Below, piece after piece: positions 19,719 to 32,103 of a stretch of 64,000 nt of DNA. Positions within the stretch are counted from its first letter, which is position 1. Each line of letters starts with the position of its first letter. Both the position numbers and the translations under genes were made by a program. The DNA is from Rehmannia glutinosa (lineage: Eukaryota > Streptophyta > Magnoliopsida > Lamiales > Orobanchaceae). The notes beneath the pieces are model-generated. The model worked only from the letters and a program-made list of their open reading frames with translations. It searched no databases and was not told the origin of the DNA. The stretch spans positions 213,891 to 277,890 of the forward strand of contig JABTTQ020002834.1 in assembly GCA_016081115.2 (NCBI GenBank), read 5' to 3'.

Positions 19719-22700
19719 CTATCCTAAATACACGAATATTTCTGTAAACTTTTGGAATACCTAAAATAGCCTTGGTTATTGGAATACCAAAAAACCCTTC
19801 ATCATTCTTAGTAAAAGGCAGAATTGCCGCCTGCCTGCCAAAAGGCATCTCCACCCGCGAAAAACCAAAACGCAAAACTACCTTCTCTCTAACCACGAAA
19901 CACAGAAAGAAAATTAACTTCTCACCGCAACGAACGCATGAAGGAGAAGATTCGCCTGAGGTATTCAAAATCAAAAATCAACTAGGGGATTCTGAAGTCT
20001 TAAACAACTCAGTGGATTCTAAATCTTATCTGAACGAGAAAAGAAACAAATCCCTCGGTAATACAAAGGCAGAAGGGAAAATTATGAACGCAAGTACAAC
20101 AAAACAGAAATCTGAGCGATCAAGGGCACCAGGGCTTCCTCCGAAATTCTGAAGAGATGTAGGGATTGCAGGTTCCAACCTTATTGGTTTGGTTTATTCT
20201 ATCATGCGGGTGTATGAAAACGCCTTCAATTGGGAATATTTCATCAAATCCTAATTTTTTTGAAGGTTTATGTAGGGAATTTAAGAAAATATTAATATGT
20301 ATTATAGATGCTTAAGTGATATCAGTTAAGTAGAATCCTCAACTGGAATTATGTGCTTCCGACTATCATATTCTATGGCTGTGTTATTTGTGTTCATCTT
20401 ATATGTAACTTTCAGGCACGGGACTTGGCAAAATCTCCCTAAACTTGCAGGTTTGTCTTTTATAAAAATCTTTTTCTTTTTTTGTTGCACATAGTTTTTT
20501 AACTAATTAATGTTCACCTAATGCTTTGAGCCATTTATTTATGTTGTTGGAATTTATAGTCCTTCTGATGCAATGGATTCTGTATGTAGTAGTTAAAATG
20601 AAGGTTCTCCTTATCACAAAGAGAAAAGGAAAAAAAAAAAAAAAAAAGAGAAAGAAAAAAGATCAATGGGGTTCTTGATAGTGCAAACAAAAAAAAATCT
20701 TTTTGTGATAAAAGCTTAATAAATACTGTATCACTTTTAACTTAATGGGTATTTTTGACTGGTAGATAATAAAGAATAATAAAGAAGACCCTTGTTAGTT
20801 GTTGGATGACCTCATTTTGGAGAGACAAAAATAAGTCCTAAAATGTCACCATGATGACAATGATTCCGTAGTCTTTAGCCATTCATGCTAGAGTTCCTTT
20901 ATTAGATGGTCAACAGATATTTATGTAATGTATGAAACTAATTACAAATATTATTACTTTTATTCTCATTTATATTTTAGGAGCTTCATTACTATAATGA
21001 TAATTGAGTAATAGTTTGTTACTGATAGTGATCCCATATGTCATGGCCTGGACCAGAATTTTGCAACACAATGTTTTCTTCCATATTGTTATGAGTGAAA
21101 TTAGGCTACTGCTTTATAAAATCGGAGAAAGCCCGGGTTGATCAGATGCAGACTTGCGAGTTTGGTACAATCCTTCTAATTTATTTGCTTGATTTGCATC
21201 ATGAATCCCTGTCTTAAATGCATTTTTATTTAAATTTTGTTCCTTTTTCTTTTCACGTTCAGGATGCTCTCCTGCACATCCATGGATTAATGAAATCTCA
21301 TAATTTGATCAACCTCATCTACACTAAAATAAACTGTGTTCCTTCATTGGGTGATAAGCACAAATATTCTACCATTGTCATTACCAAATGCTCAGCTACA
21401 TTATGCTCACCTATTGTTAAATCATGTTGTATTTGTTTTCTTTCATCTAAGGTATTTTTGTTAATCTCAGTTGGATTCTATCAATGTCTAATTGTAATTA
21501 AATCTTTACCTGCTCCTTATTTTGGTCATGTCAATTTACAAATGTCTATAGCTTAGATATTTATGATATTACATTCTTCCTCAATTTCTCAGTATTCTTC
21601 ATTCTCGAAAGCAAGGCTTCTGGCTTATGTTACAGACAAGCTGAATGATTGAATTGATTAGGATTTTGGGTTTAGGAAGAACATAACTGTCAGAAATGTT
21701 GGGAGTGAGGATGATCTCGACATAAAGTAGTCCTTTAGAATTGACAGCCTTTAACGATAGAGTGAATAATTCTGGTAGTGTTTGCACATGGCAGGAACCG
21801 AGTTGACGAAAGTTATTGACTTGTAATCTGTAGGAGAAGTTATCTAAGCAACTTTAAAGTTACTACCAATTAGTTGTTCTATCTTGAATTTAGATTCAAA
21901 TAAATTATTGTAGCAGTTTTAGGATCTAATGCAGTGTATCAGGATATTTTTCTTGCTTCTGAAGTTTACTTCGCTTCCAACTTAATAAGTGATCTTTTTT
22001 TGAAATGAGTACATGTCCATTGCATAATAATGATTATGCACTAAATAACCTATGGCTATATGGAAAAGGTGATTCAAGATATAACTCTCAAATTGTGATA
22101 TCCTCTTTGCAAACTCAACCTTCACGCTCGACTAAGGGATTAATTGCTCCTACAGTTGCCTATATAAATATGAAATCATATATTCCATGTGGAGTGCACT
22201 TAATTGATTATACCATGCAGAGATATAAAAAAATTATTCATGTAACTTTATACTAATGGTGAAACTGGAAACATTGTGCTAATGGAGTGAGTGTTGCCCA
22301 TTGTTTTTTATTCTTGAATTAAGCATATGTTAATTTCACTAGGGTGGCACACATGAAAGAGCTCACTGACATTTTTCAATCTATTATCTTTTCCAGATCC
22401 GATACATACAACCAGCTAGAAGTGACACTTAATTGGTGAATCTCTTGTCTACCTTCAAGGTAATGTTATTCATCCTCTAAACTTGGGATGCACCTTTCCC
22501 CTGCCTTTTACTTTCTTCTACAATATCTATTGTGTGCCTGTCAAACTGAAAGGATAATCTAAAATGAAAATAAGAAATAATGAAGTTGTCAGAAAGGGAG
22601 GTTGTTGACTTAAGTTATTATATAGAAGAATATTTAGTGACGAGTCCTTATAATTATTGGAAGGCATGACAAATATTTTTTTTAGAGGATTGCAACAATG

Positions 22701-22813
22701 CCATGGGCAATAAGTGAAAGCATTTAGTTTAGCATAGGAACAATGCTATTGGGGAAAACAAGATAATATAACATAGAGATGATAACTTTATACAATTATG
22801 TCTAGGACTTCAA
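19651..22813 (+). mobile_element. Helitron-like 5' end and body, 3' end not placed
   Basis: The segment starts TCTACTATCTAC after an A, as Helitrons do (insertion between A and T, 5' TC). The first 70 bases are an expanded array of TCTACTA/TCTA units, followed by a TATTTCTGTAAACTTTTGG-type sequence shared with the second end at 22,814. AAAAGGCA motifs follow both ends. The 19,772-20,152 frame (126 codons, Lys/Ser-rich) has no recognised domain. Short open stretches flanked by AG and GT occur at 20,417-20,450, 21,264-21,350 and about 21,660-21,728 and could be exons of a captured gene, but I could not name it. No RepHel gene is present. A poly-A-rich tract lies at 20,628-20,665. Confidence 0.5.
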
Positions 22814-25800
22814 TCTACTATCTACTATCTATCTACTACTATCATAAAAGGATGAATGTTTCTGCAAATATTTTGATGGACTAAAATATCCCTACACTCT
22901 ACATATTAACCTGGTTAAATTGTAAATATCCCAAAAGGCACTACTTAGAAAATTAATTAATCTCATGGCACTCAAAAGGCAGAAGTCAATTAAGCTGTAA
23001 ATATCCCAAAAGGCACTGCTTAGAAAATTCATCTCATGACACTCATAAGGCATAAATTGATAAAGTTTCATCGCAAAAGGCACAACTGTGAAAACTCATC
23101 TCACGACACTCAAAGTCAGAAATCGATTAAGGGATTCGAAAGAGTACAAACAGAAGAGAACAAACACGAACGGTACAACACTCATACACAAATTCTAATC
23201 TCTTTTGTGTCAATTCGAATTACCCACATGTTAGTTCCACCATTACATTCTTCAACGACAAAATTTAGTTCGAAAATATTAGAAATTGTATTTTTTCGAT
23301 TTGGAAATAGAATTGGGATTTAATTTCCTTTCAACATCTTAATTTGCTCCCGATTATTCTTCTTCTAACGCTCATGCATTTCTAATTTTTTGGTTATCTT
23401 GCAGAAATTGCCTAGAATTTTTTATGAAAAACAAAAGGAACTTTGTCTGGCGTGATAGTTAACAAGTTTATGTAACTCAAAACTATGGAAGTGTTTTATT
23501 TGTTATTTATTTGTGATGAATCATAACATATAAATGAGTTAATTATTTTGATTGTATGTAATACCAACTATGAACTATTTAAGGATATGGTGGGGCAAAG
23601 TTTGGTGGGAGTTTGTTTTTTCAAAGATAATTTGTTTTAATCCCCTTTTCTCATTTCTTGGTTTTTTGGGCGTGTTGTCGGAGAGGCTTCAAGTGGTTGC
23701 TTCCAATAAAGACGAGAATGTAAATGACTCATTATATTTTTTGACAAAAAGGGTGAGGAAGAAGACTAACTATACTGATTGATTTGAGTGGTCCCCTTTT
23801 GCTCGCGCTCAACTTTGTCAGGACCATTTCGGGGTTTAATTTATATTGTTTGTTTTATCCACCTTTCCGGAATTGCAAAGACTTCCTACTTATATGACTT
23901 AGTATTTTGGTTAATTTGATGTTTTCGGATGTTTTATATTTTATAAACTAATTTCATAGTTAAAAAAAGAGCGAAAAATGGACTCAAACGCGGAAGATCT
24001 AAAATGCAGAATACCAATATGAGAGATGAAGATATTGGATGGAAGGAGACTCGGATGCATAACTTAATTCACCTATTAGTGCTCAAGACAAGTCCATATT
24101 AGAAGAAGGTTTTAGTCGCAATTGTCAATTTAAGGCAAAATGGATAATGAAATTAAGTTATTATTTTCTTTGTATATTCCTAGAACACGAAAAGCTTGTG
24201 CTTTTAAAAATATATGTTTGACGTTTGTTTGCGAAAACTAGATGATACAAGTTTCGACTCTTTCTTGGATATTTAATCTAATATTTAGTTCGTTGAAAAA
24301 TTTCTGTTAGAAGTGATATGGAATTTGAAGCTTATGAAAAACTACATATTGGATAATATTTTCATGACAATCCACATTTATCTTTTATTTATTAGTTCTA
24401 TTAGTTTTATGAAACTAATTTGATGCTTGATTTTAGTCATTCTCTATCTTCATGATCTTTGTTCGGTTAATATATTGATCTTCTCTTTGTTGGCTACCTT
24501 CCATGTATTGGTTAATTTATGGGTGTCTTTGAATAATCAATACTTATGTCGACTTATTTAGTGGCTATTGTGGTTGGTTTGTTTGACCTTGTTTGGCATA
24601 ACAATTGATGGTATTCAGAATCAAAGGATATAAAGAATACATTTATGTTTGCCTATCGGTGTGAATTTCTAATGTCATATGTTCATACAAGAATCAAACT
24701 ATATTGTCCAGTTGTTAGAAGTGAGATAGGGAAGTATTCTCTAAATATTACGGTGAACACATTTGATTTCTTTTAAATGTGAGGTTGAGCAGACCAAGAA
24801 TTAAACCCCACAAAGTGTGCGTTGTTTTGCACTTTACCATATTAACTAATTTTTTTATACTTTACCATACAAACTATATAAGTTTTGCACTTTCTCTACA
24901 CCCATCTATCGGTGGAATATTCTTCGAATATTCGGTACCGACCTTCCACGTGAGGGAAAAATTGTCTTTACTTAAAATTCAAACATAAATTGTTACACTT
25001 TCCCATTTGAACTTTTTTTAAGAATTTCGCTTTGCCATATGAACTTTACGCAGTTTCACTTTGCCATATTAATTTTAAAAGAAATTTGTAAAAAACTGTG
25101 TGTGTACGTATATGTATATGTTTTCATATTTTTATTCATTGAAAATAAATTTTATTAATATTTATCTCAATAAAGTAAATAATAAACTTGAACAACACTG
25201 GTGTGTTACACGAGATTTTTCCAAAGATAAAATTTTAGTGTCACAAATTTAAAAAATAACATATTTAAAAGATAGTGTAGAAAAAATCCTTGATTTTTGG
25301 ATTATTTGTTATCTTTTAAATTCAAAATAATATATTATGAACTAATAGCATATTTCTCAATAAAAATATCTTCGGATAGATTTGATCAACATCAACTTTT
25401 CCAAACTAATTGTGAGCAAATCTATTATTTTTGGCACTATATTTTATCTTTTATATGATTAAATTTGATATCATTTATATACATAGGATCGCCACATAGA
25501 TAAATGTGAGGCCACAATACGGAATTGAGAGAATGAGAAGTTGACAAATGTCCAAGATTAATGAGGTGATGACAATTGACATGTGCCAACTTTATTTTTT
25601 CTTTTTAGTATATAGGGTAAGATGATATAATTTTAGGGTTTACAGTTTATTATTTAAGTAGGTTTATACATCATTGATATTGATTTATTTTACAAGATTT
25701 ATACATTTGTGGGTTATTTTATGGTTTAGACATTTTTGATATATATTTTATCACAACTTCCTACTGTGATGTTGCTTTAGATATATACTTCTAATTCTTA

Positions 25801-27411
25801 GTTCAATTCTTCGTTGCATATTCAAAACTCTATTATTGTGTTTAGAAAATATTTTTATTTTTCATAAATTCACATAATTACAATATTTATTTATTATTTC
25901 TTTAATTTAGTATGTAAATAATACATAATCATACAAAAATAAGTAATATACATGAAAATATATGCATAATAATATAAAAATAAATTCAGTATGTACTAAA
26001 AATTTTGTTTTTGTTTAGTTCACTATATCGTTTAAAATTATTTTTCGTTATTTTTATGTATTAAATAGGATAAATAAATGTATGCACACATTTATTTTTT
26101 ATTTTTAAAAAAATTGATATGGCAAAGTGAAAATCGCACAAAGCTCAGATGGCAAAATGAAATTCTTAACAAAGTTCATATGGTAAAGTGCAACAACTTA
26201 TGTTTGAATTTTAGAGAAAAGATAATTTTGCCCTCACATGGAGGCCATGTGCCGGAAGATTATGAGAGTATTCCACCGGAGTTGGCTGTTGTAGGGTAAA
26301 GTGCAAAACTTGTGTAGTTTGTGGGGTAAAGTGTAAAGAAAGTTCATATGGTAAAGTGGTAAAGACCGCATAGTTTGGGGGGTTTAGTGTTTTTTCCTCT
26401 TATTAAAATGATAGTTTTTCGTAGTCAATTTTTAAGGTGCTTTAATTAGAATTATATAAAAATTAGTTTTCTAAATTTGAGTGTGGACAACATTAATTAT
26501 TATATTTGTCTTTTTTCTCTTTTTGAAAATTTAAAAACTTTTTATTTTTGATCCTTTTTTGACGTACAATATATAAAATTAATTATTTTTTTTTATGATC
26601 TTTTGTGACACCATATTGTATATATAAAATAAAAATAAACATAAAATAAAAAAATATAACATATGTTTACTCTAAATTTTATTATGTCATGGGCTTCAAA
26701 AATTATGCAACACAATTTTATATTTATGTATTTTGGCTATTTGTGATATATGTCATATGTATACCTATTGTTTGAGCGCAATCCATTTCTTCATAAATAT
26801 AAAATTGTATTTAAATCGATTAAATTCAATTAAATATACTTATTTTAATTGAAGAAAATATTTCAAAATATGTATCAAAATATTTTTATATCACATAGTA
26901 GCATCATTTATAGTAATATAAAAAAATTAAATTTTTATTTAATATAAAATTATATTCATAATATTATATTTAAAAAAATTCTTTTTATATTTATTAAATA
27001 TATTTTTCATGTTAATAGCAAATTTTTTATGTTTATCAACGTATTTTGATATTAACTTTTAAAGTTGTAATATTCACACTTATTAAGTATCTAAAAATGA
27101 CTAAAATACAATGGCGGTGAAGTTGCACATTGAGCGGGTTTATGAAGAACCAACTTTCAAAAATCGAGCACAAATACATAGTCTTGATGTATATTTTCGT
27201 GATTAAAGGGTATGATATTTTTCTCTTTAGACCTCATCAAACAAAAACATTAAATTGTATTTTCCACCTATTATTGTTTGATTCTATTTTAAAATTGTTA
27301 TAATGGAGGAAAAAAGAGTCCATAGAATTATTAGGAAAATACAAATGTCACGATTTAAACGGAGGCCTCACAAATATACAAATCCGTGCATTGCATGGGA
27401 GTCTCATCTAG
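22814..27411 (+). mobile_element. Non-autonomous Helitron, inserted in another Helitron-like sequence
   Basis: The 5' end is TCTACTATCTACTATC preceded by A (22,813). The 3' end is CTAG (27,408-27,411) followed by T. Nine bases before CTAG is a hairpin, CCGTGCA / TGCATGG (27,384-27,398), the normal Helitron terminator. Length is 4,598 bp. There is no Rep or helicase coding. The front carries repeated AAAAGGCA and CTCATGACACTC motifs (22,930-23,110). A 1.6-kb foldback element sits inside. Open frames here are short and unsupported. Confidence 0.7.
24801..26389. mobile_element. Foldback element with long terminal inverted repeats
   Basis: The first about 290 bases (24,801-25,085) and last about 300 bases (26,090-26,389) are inverted copies. 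Left arm landmarks TTAAACCCCAC, GCACTTTACCATA, CTTTGCCATATGAAC reappear reversed on the right as ATGGCAAAGTG, GGTAAAGTGCAA, GGGGGGTTTAGTG. Long arms with little between them are typical of foldback or Mutator-like non-autonomous elements. The AT-rich middle encodes nothing. No clear 9-bp target duplication was seen, so the superfamily is open. Confidence 0.65.
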
Positions 27412-27485
27412 TATTGAATAAAAATTAAGTCATTTCTAAATTAGTTCCAAATTAATATATAATTTTCTACCCACTAACTTCAATA

Positions 27486-27995
27486 GTGTTTGGTACTTGA
27501 GCTAATTTAAAAATTAAAAGATCTTATAAGATGATTTTAGAGTTTATAATATGTTAGATCTTATAATGCGAAAAAGCTTCGGACATAATTTAGATCCATT
27601 AGTTGTTTGAAGAAGTCCAAACCCGTTTGGAGCTCGAAGCTTGATCATGGAGTAGCCCATTTCTAGCATTCCAAGCCACCCATGCATGAATAATAAAGTT
27701 CTCATATTATTCCATTTTATGACAAGTTCTTACCCACATACAAAACTAGAGTCCACAAGTCGGATGTTACTAATGACAATTTTGTAATTGAAAGTAATCA
27801 AAGTTAAAGAAGATTGCTAAAATAAGATCTTATTTTGAAAATAAATTGAGATCTCTACATTTAAAAAAATAATTTTTAAGCTTCTAACATTTATTTTTGG
27901 GAGCTTATAAGATTTATTAAGAAATAATAATTATCACACACTTTTAAAGAGCTCATATCTCTCAAACATCTTAGCTTAAATGCTCAGCCAAACAC
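27486..27995. mobile_element. Small foldback MITE with GTGTTTGG ends
   Basis: The segment begins GTGTTTGGTACTTGAGCTAA and ends TTAAATGCTCAGCCAAACAC, an imperfect inverted repeat of about 20 bp. Internally, stretches such as AAGATCTTATAAG and GAGCTTATAAGATT add further symmetry. It is non-coding. This type is common in plants, but the target duplication is not clear here, so the superfamily is left open. Confidence 0.45.
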
Positions 27996-29188
27996 CTTCT
28001 TCATCCATTTGTGTAGGTCCCAAGGGGTGATGTGTAAGGTTTAGAAAGGGGGAGGGTACTTTACCAACTTTTCGATTTTAGTCCTTTTAAAATATTTTCA
28101 GAGTTTTACTCAAACCAGCTAAGTCGTCCTTGGCGGTAGGGGTGGAAATGGGCCAAGCCAAGCCGGACTTTGAGTTGGAAGGTGTTCGCCTTATTGTTTT
28201 GCTTCACCGCAAGTGTACGGTGCGGTTTATAGAATAGGGTTAGCAAAGTCGAATCCACAGGGGACTAATAAATTAATGTACTAAATCTTTGGATTATAAT
28301 AGCCTTATTTTTATCTAGACGATCGAAAGTGAGTGAGTTGGTTTTATAAACACTAAAGCAGAAATTATCCTAAAATAACAAAGTAAAGAGTGGATTAAAA
28401 GATCAAGTATGAATGAATGTATTCATGGGTTATGGTTTCAGTTAATATCCCCTTTTATTATCAGATTAATCAAACCAAAATTAAACGTATTCTTCCCTAT
28501 AGACCAATCACAAAAGTAATTTACCCTCTCTCTCGAGATGCATGTAAAAGCGTTGATTGGAATATCTATGATAGCATCTTTACTCAACATGAGATATCCA
28601 ACTCCCAAAAGATCAAAAGATTAAAAGACCTCACAAATATTCACAGACTTCTCAATAATGCAAGCTATTCATGTCACGTACTCATAGATCTAATATTGAA
28701 ACTCATCTGTTCAATTATGAATCAATATATCAAAACAAGTTAAACTAATAGCTTTTTTGATAAAACAAGAATTAAAGCAAAGTACTTGAATAGGGTTGGA
28801 AAACATTAACTTCAATTGTCATTAATCATCAAATAAAAGTATCCATTAACCTACTCCCAAACCTGAGAATCACAAAGTGTTTAGCCAGATATAGAAAAGA
28901 AATAATCTATAGACAAATTATCCATGTTCATGTCTACTAATTGAATGATAAAAATACTATGGAGTGAGTGAACTCGGGGATGATGACGATCTCCCGATCT
29001 ATCTTCAATCCTCGAAGGTGTGGTTGCGGTCGATCTCTCCAATTCTCCGGTGGAAGATTGCTCTTTTCTCTGCTTTCTAGGGCAAAAATCAGCGTGTCCC
29101 TGTTTGTGGCCGCCCCGTCTCTATTTGTACTTCGTTTGGGTCGAAACCTAGTTCACAACGAGTCAAACTCTGTTTTTCCCGCAGAGGC

Positions 29189-29372
29189 GCACGGGCCGTG
29201 CGCTAGGGCACACCCAGCCCGTGCTGTGTGCCATAGGAATTGTCCAAATCACTAGATGGAGCACGGGCCGTGCCAGATAGCACGACCAGCCCGTGCTGGT
29301 AGTCGAACGTTGAGGCTTGATTTTGGGTTGAGCACGGGCTGTGCTATGGAGCACGCCCTGCCCGTGCTCACC
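29189..29372. repeat. Three GC-rich palindromic repeats in the LTR of element A
   Basis: Within about 180 bases the pattern GCACGGGCCGTGC ... CAGCCCGTGCT occurs three times in variant form, spaced about 60-75 bases apart. Each can form a stem. The right LTR has two of them (41,920-42,036) and the remains of the first. Related motifs (GCATGGGCCGTGC, 39,767; GTGCGCGTGCGTA, 40,148) occur in the internal region. Confidence 0.8.
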
Positions 29373-29511
29373 TGCTGCCACTCGTACTCTGCCATTTTCT
29401 TCCGTTTTTCGCCTGACTTCTCCTTGATTTGACTCCAAACTTCGTCTATCATGTCAAGTTTTGGCGGTTCTCGATTGCAATGCTCCAATTTGTTGCCAAA
29501 ATGCTACAATT

Positions 29512-30834
29512 TGTTAGTCCAAGTGGCTACAATAATATAGAGGGGGTGAAGCAGTTATGCCGATTTTTCGCAAATCACCTCTTTTTCGAATCAACAAGCA
29601 AATGACAAGAATGTAAATGCGGAAATTAAACAACACTCGTTGATTTATAGAGGTTCAACCCACCTAGGGCCTAATCCTCTACCACCCCAGTATCTCCGGG
29701 ATGGATTTCAAAAAGAAAAAAAGATTTTATTAATTACCACAATTAGTACAACACCTTGAGGATCACCGCAATCCTCTTACAACACCTTCAAGGAGATTAC
29801 CACAATCTTCCTTCACCACCTTTGAAGAGTACCACACTCTTCAAACACCTATCACCTAAATCACCCAAGTGTATTCTTACCACAAGAATACTCACAAGGA
29901 TGTCTTGTGTTGAATGATGGACAAAATTCAAGATTACAACTCTATGAAACCAATACAAAGATTGAGTGCAAGTGTAATCAAGAATCGAAAAGCCTAGACC
30001 TCAAAGATGTGCAAGTGAAAGTACTTAGGCTATTACAACAAGAATGTAAAAAAAGAAAGCTTGAACAATTTGCAGATTTCTTGTTGTGTGTTTTGCTTGT
30101 ATGTGTTGTATCTTGTGTCTTCAATTTATCCTCTATTTATAAGGAAGTCTTCACCAACATAGGCTCCTCTATCTTCACTTTTGTCTACAAAAAGAAGATC
30201 AGAAGATGTAGAAATATTGTACAAAAATCAAAAGTAAATCTTGCTGTCAAGAATTTCAAACAACATAATTTTGCTGTCACAAAATAGCATAGGGCGACCG
30301 GTTGCCCTGTTGAAGATTTCGACCGTTTGAAAAAATAGTGCGATCCAGGTAGGGGTTGTAGGGGGGTGCGACCGGTCGGCGGGGGGTGCGACCGGTCGAC
30401 CTCACCCTTGACCGGTCCCCCTCCTTCTTTTTTTCACGAGAATTTTTTTTCTGCTTTCGTTCTGCTTTCATTTTTTCAACTCTTGGTGTACACTCCTGGT
30501 CGACGGTCGACCTCCAATATTAAATGTTGTCCGATTTTTATCAAAAATAAACTTCAAGAAACACTCCAAAAAATTAGTAAAAATATTTTAAATCACTTGG
30601 GAGTATTTTGACAACATTTATAAACATAGTTTTGGTGTAAAACCAATTTAACCAAAACCATCAAAAGTGTTGTCCATTTTTATCAAAAAATAAATACTTA
30701 GTAATACTCCAAAAATTAGTAAAAACATTTTAAATCATTTAGGAGTATTTGGACAACATTTATTATCATTGTTTTGGTATAAAAACTCATTTAAACATAA
30801 TCATCAAAATCTTGATAAAAACATTTATCTAACA
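29512..30834 (-). repeat. 3' LTR of element B
   Basis: It starts TGTTAGTCCAAGTGG and ends CATTTATCTAACA in plus reading. It matches 36,806-38,122. It carries the palindrome GACCGGTC in a GTGCGACCGGTCG context twice (30,366-30,403) where the other LTR has a single decayed copy, plus CGACCGGTTG and TTGACCGGTCC. The frames 29,907-30,287 and 30,366-30,611 are LTR sequence. Confidence 0.92.
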
Positions 30835-30848
30835 AACTCCCCCTTTTT
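30835..30848 (-). promoter_or_regulatory. Polypurine tract of element B
   Basis: The minus strand reads AAAAAGGGGGAGTT directly before the LTR. It primes plus-strand synthesis. Its relatives C and D have a similar AAAAAGGGGAAAT tract. Confidence 0.85.
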
Positions 30849-32103
30849 GATGATTACAAACCAAAACAATTTTAGGAAGTTGATTTTAAAGCAAAACCAA
30901 TTTTCCGGTCTAAAACATCAAACCATTACAAGCAAGATTTATCATAAGTACAAATACACAAGGATAGGAGCAAAGATTTTTCAAAATCATTTTTGCACAA
31001 GCTCCCCCTATCAATATGCATATCAAGAACAAGTATACAAGCAACAACTATAAGCTTAAAGCTTAGTTTTTACAACTTAAGCTTGAATATCGTGAGCTTA
31101 TAAGCTCCCCCTGTCACAAAAGCATCATAAGTCAAGTATAAAAGTCCATAATACATCACATGGACCAAGTATAATCCATAGCTTTTGGCTTTTAAGAGCT
31201 TTAGCTTATAGCTTTTTCTTGCGAGCTTATTTACGCTTCTTTTGATCTTATGAGCGTTTTTCTTGTTTCTCTCCCTTTGGAATCATCAAAAATAATGTTA
31301 GCATGATAAAAACATCATACAATTATATCAAAGTGCGCAAAAAAAAAAGACGGTTTATCAACCGTTGAGCAATTTAGGCTTAAAAATCCAAGCAAAATGG
31401 GAGAAATGTGTCATGAAGAGTTCATACGCTCATTTTATTTGCCAAAACATGATCTCAATAAGTGTTGAAGACTTTTGGAAGCAAGAGAATTATGTAGAAG
31501 TTGAAATTTTCATTGCGACATTTTATCGAACACTTTGTGGGCGTGAAAATTAAAAGAAGTTGTATATAGCCCTTGTAAATGATTCAAGCCAAAAAATTTC
31601 ATCACCAATTCACATCAAACATCATACAATACAACATAATAAATAAGCTCATCAAGATCATATGCAAAAATTATCAAGAAATATACAATAAGGTCATAAA
31701 CTCAAGGGTTCAACCCAATTGAGCAAAGGAAGAAAAATTCTTACCATTTGATCGGAAAAGATGAGCCATGATGATGATAATCATGCTATATAAGGTCCAA
31801 GTTGTGAATTGAATGCATGAAAACAAATTTTGAGTGAAATTTGTGTGAATTTGGCAAAGGGGACAAAAAATGGCCAAAATAAGTTAAGATGAAGAATGCT
31901 GAAGACAGAACGATTTTAATCCAAACTTAGGCTTAGGGCGACCGGTCGTGGTTGAGGGCGACCGGTCGACGTTGAGGGCGACCGGTTGCCCTCAACCTGT
32001 TTAGCCTACTGTTTTGTCATTTTTAATAAAATCCGAATTTTCAACCAAAAATCCGATTTTTCGCCCCTAAGTTTTAAAAACATGCAAAATGCAAACGTAA
32101 GCC
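30849..32103. other. Element B 3' non-coding region with 20-bp tandem repeats
   Basis: About 1.25 kb separate the end of pol from the polypurine tract. There is no env-like ORF here, unlike elements C and D. At 31,935-31,994 three 20-bp units of the form AGGGCGACCGGTCG plus six bases stand in tandem and share the GACCGGTC core with the LTR. Stretches built from AGCTTA/TAAGCT are frequent at 31,050-31,250. Confidence 0.7.

Noticed and set aside
27404..27440. Continuation of the Ty3 5' LTR after the Helitron 3' end
   Set aside because: The first dozen bases (ATTGAATAAAAA) resemble the expected ATTAATAAAAA, but the similarity ends there, so it is probably chance.
28417..28743. 108-codon plus-strand frame
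   Set aside because: It is part of the LTR of element A and is repeated with changes in the other LTR (41,110-41,450).
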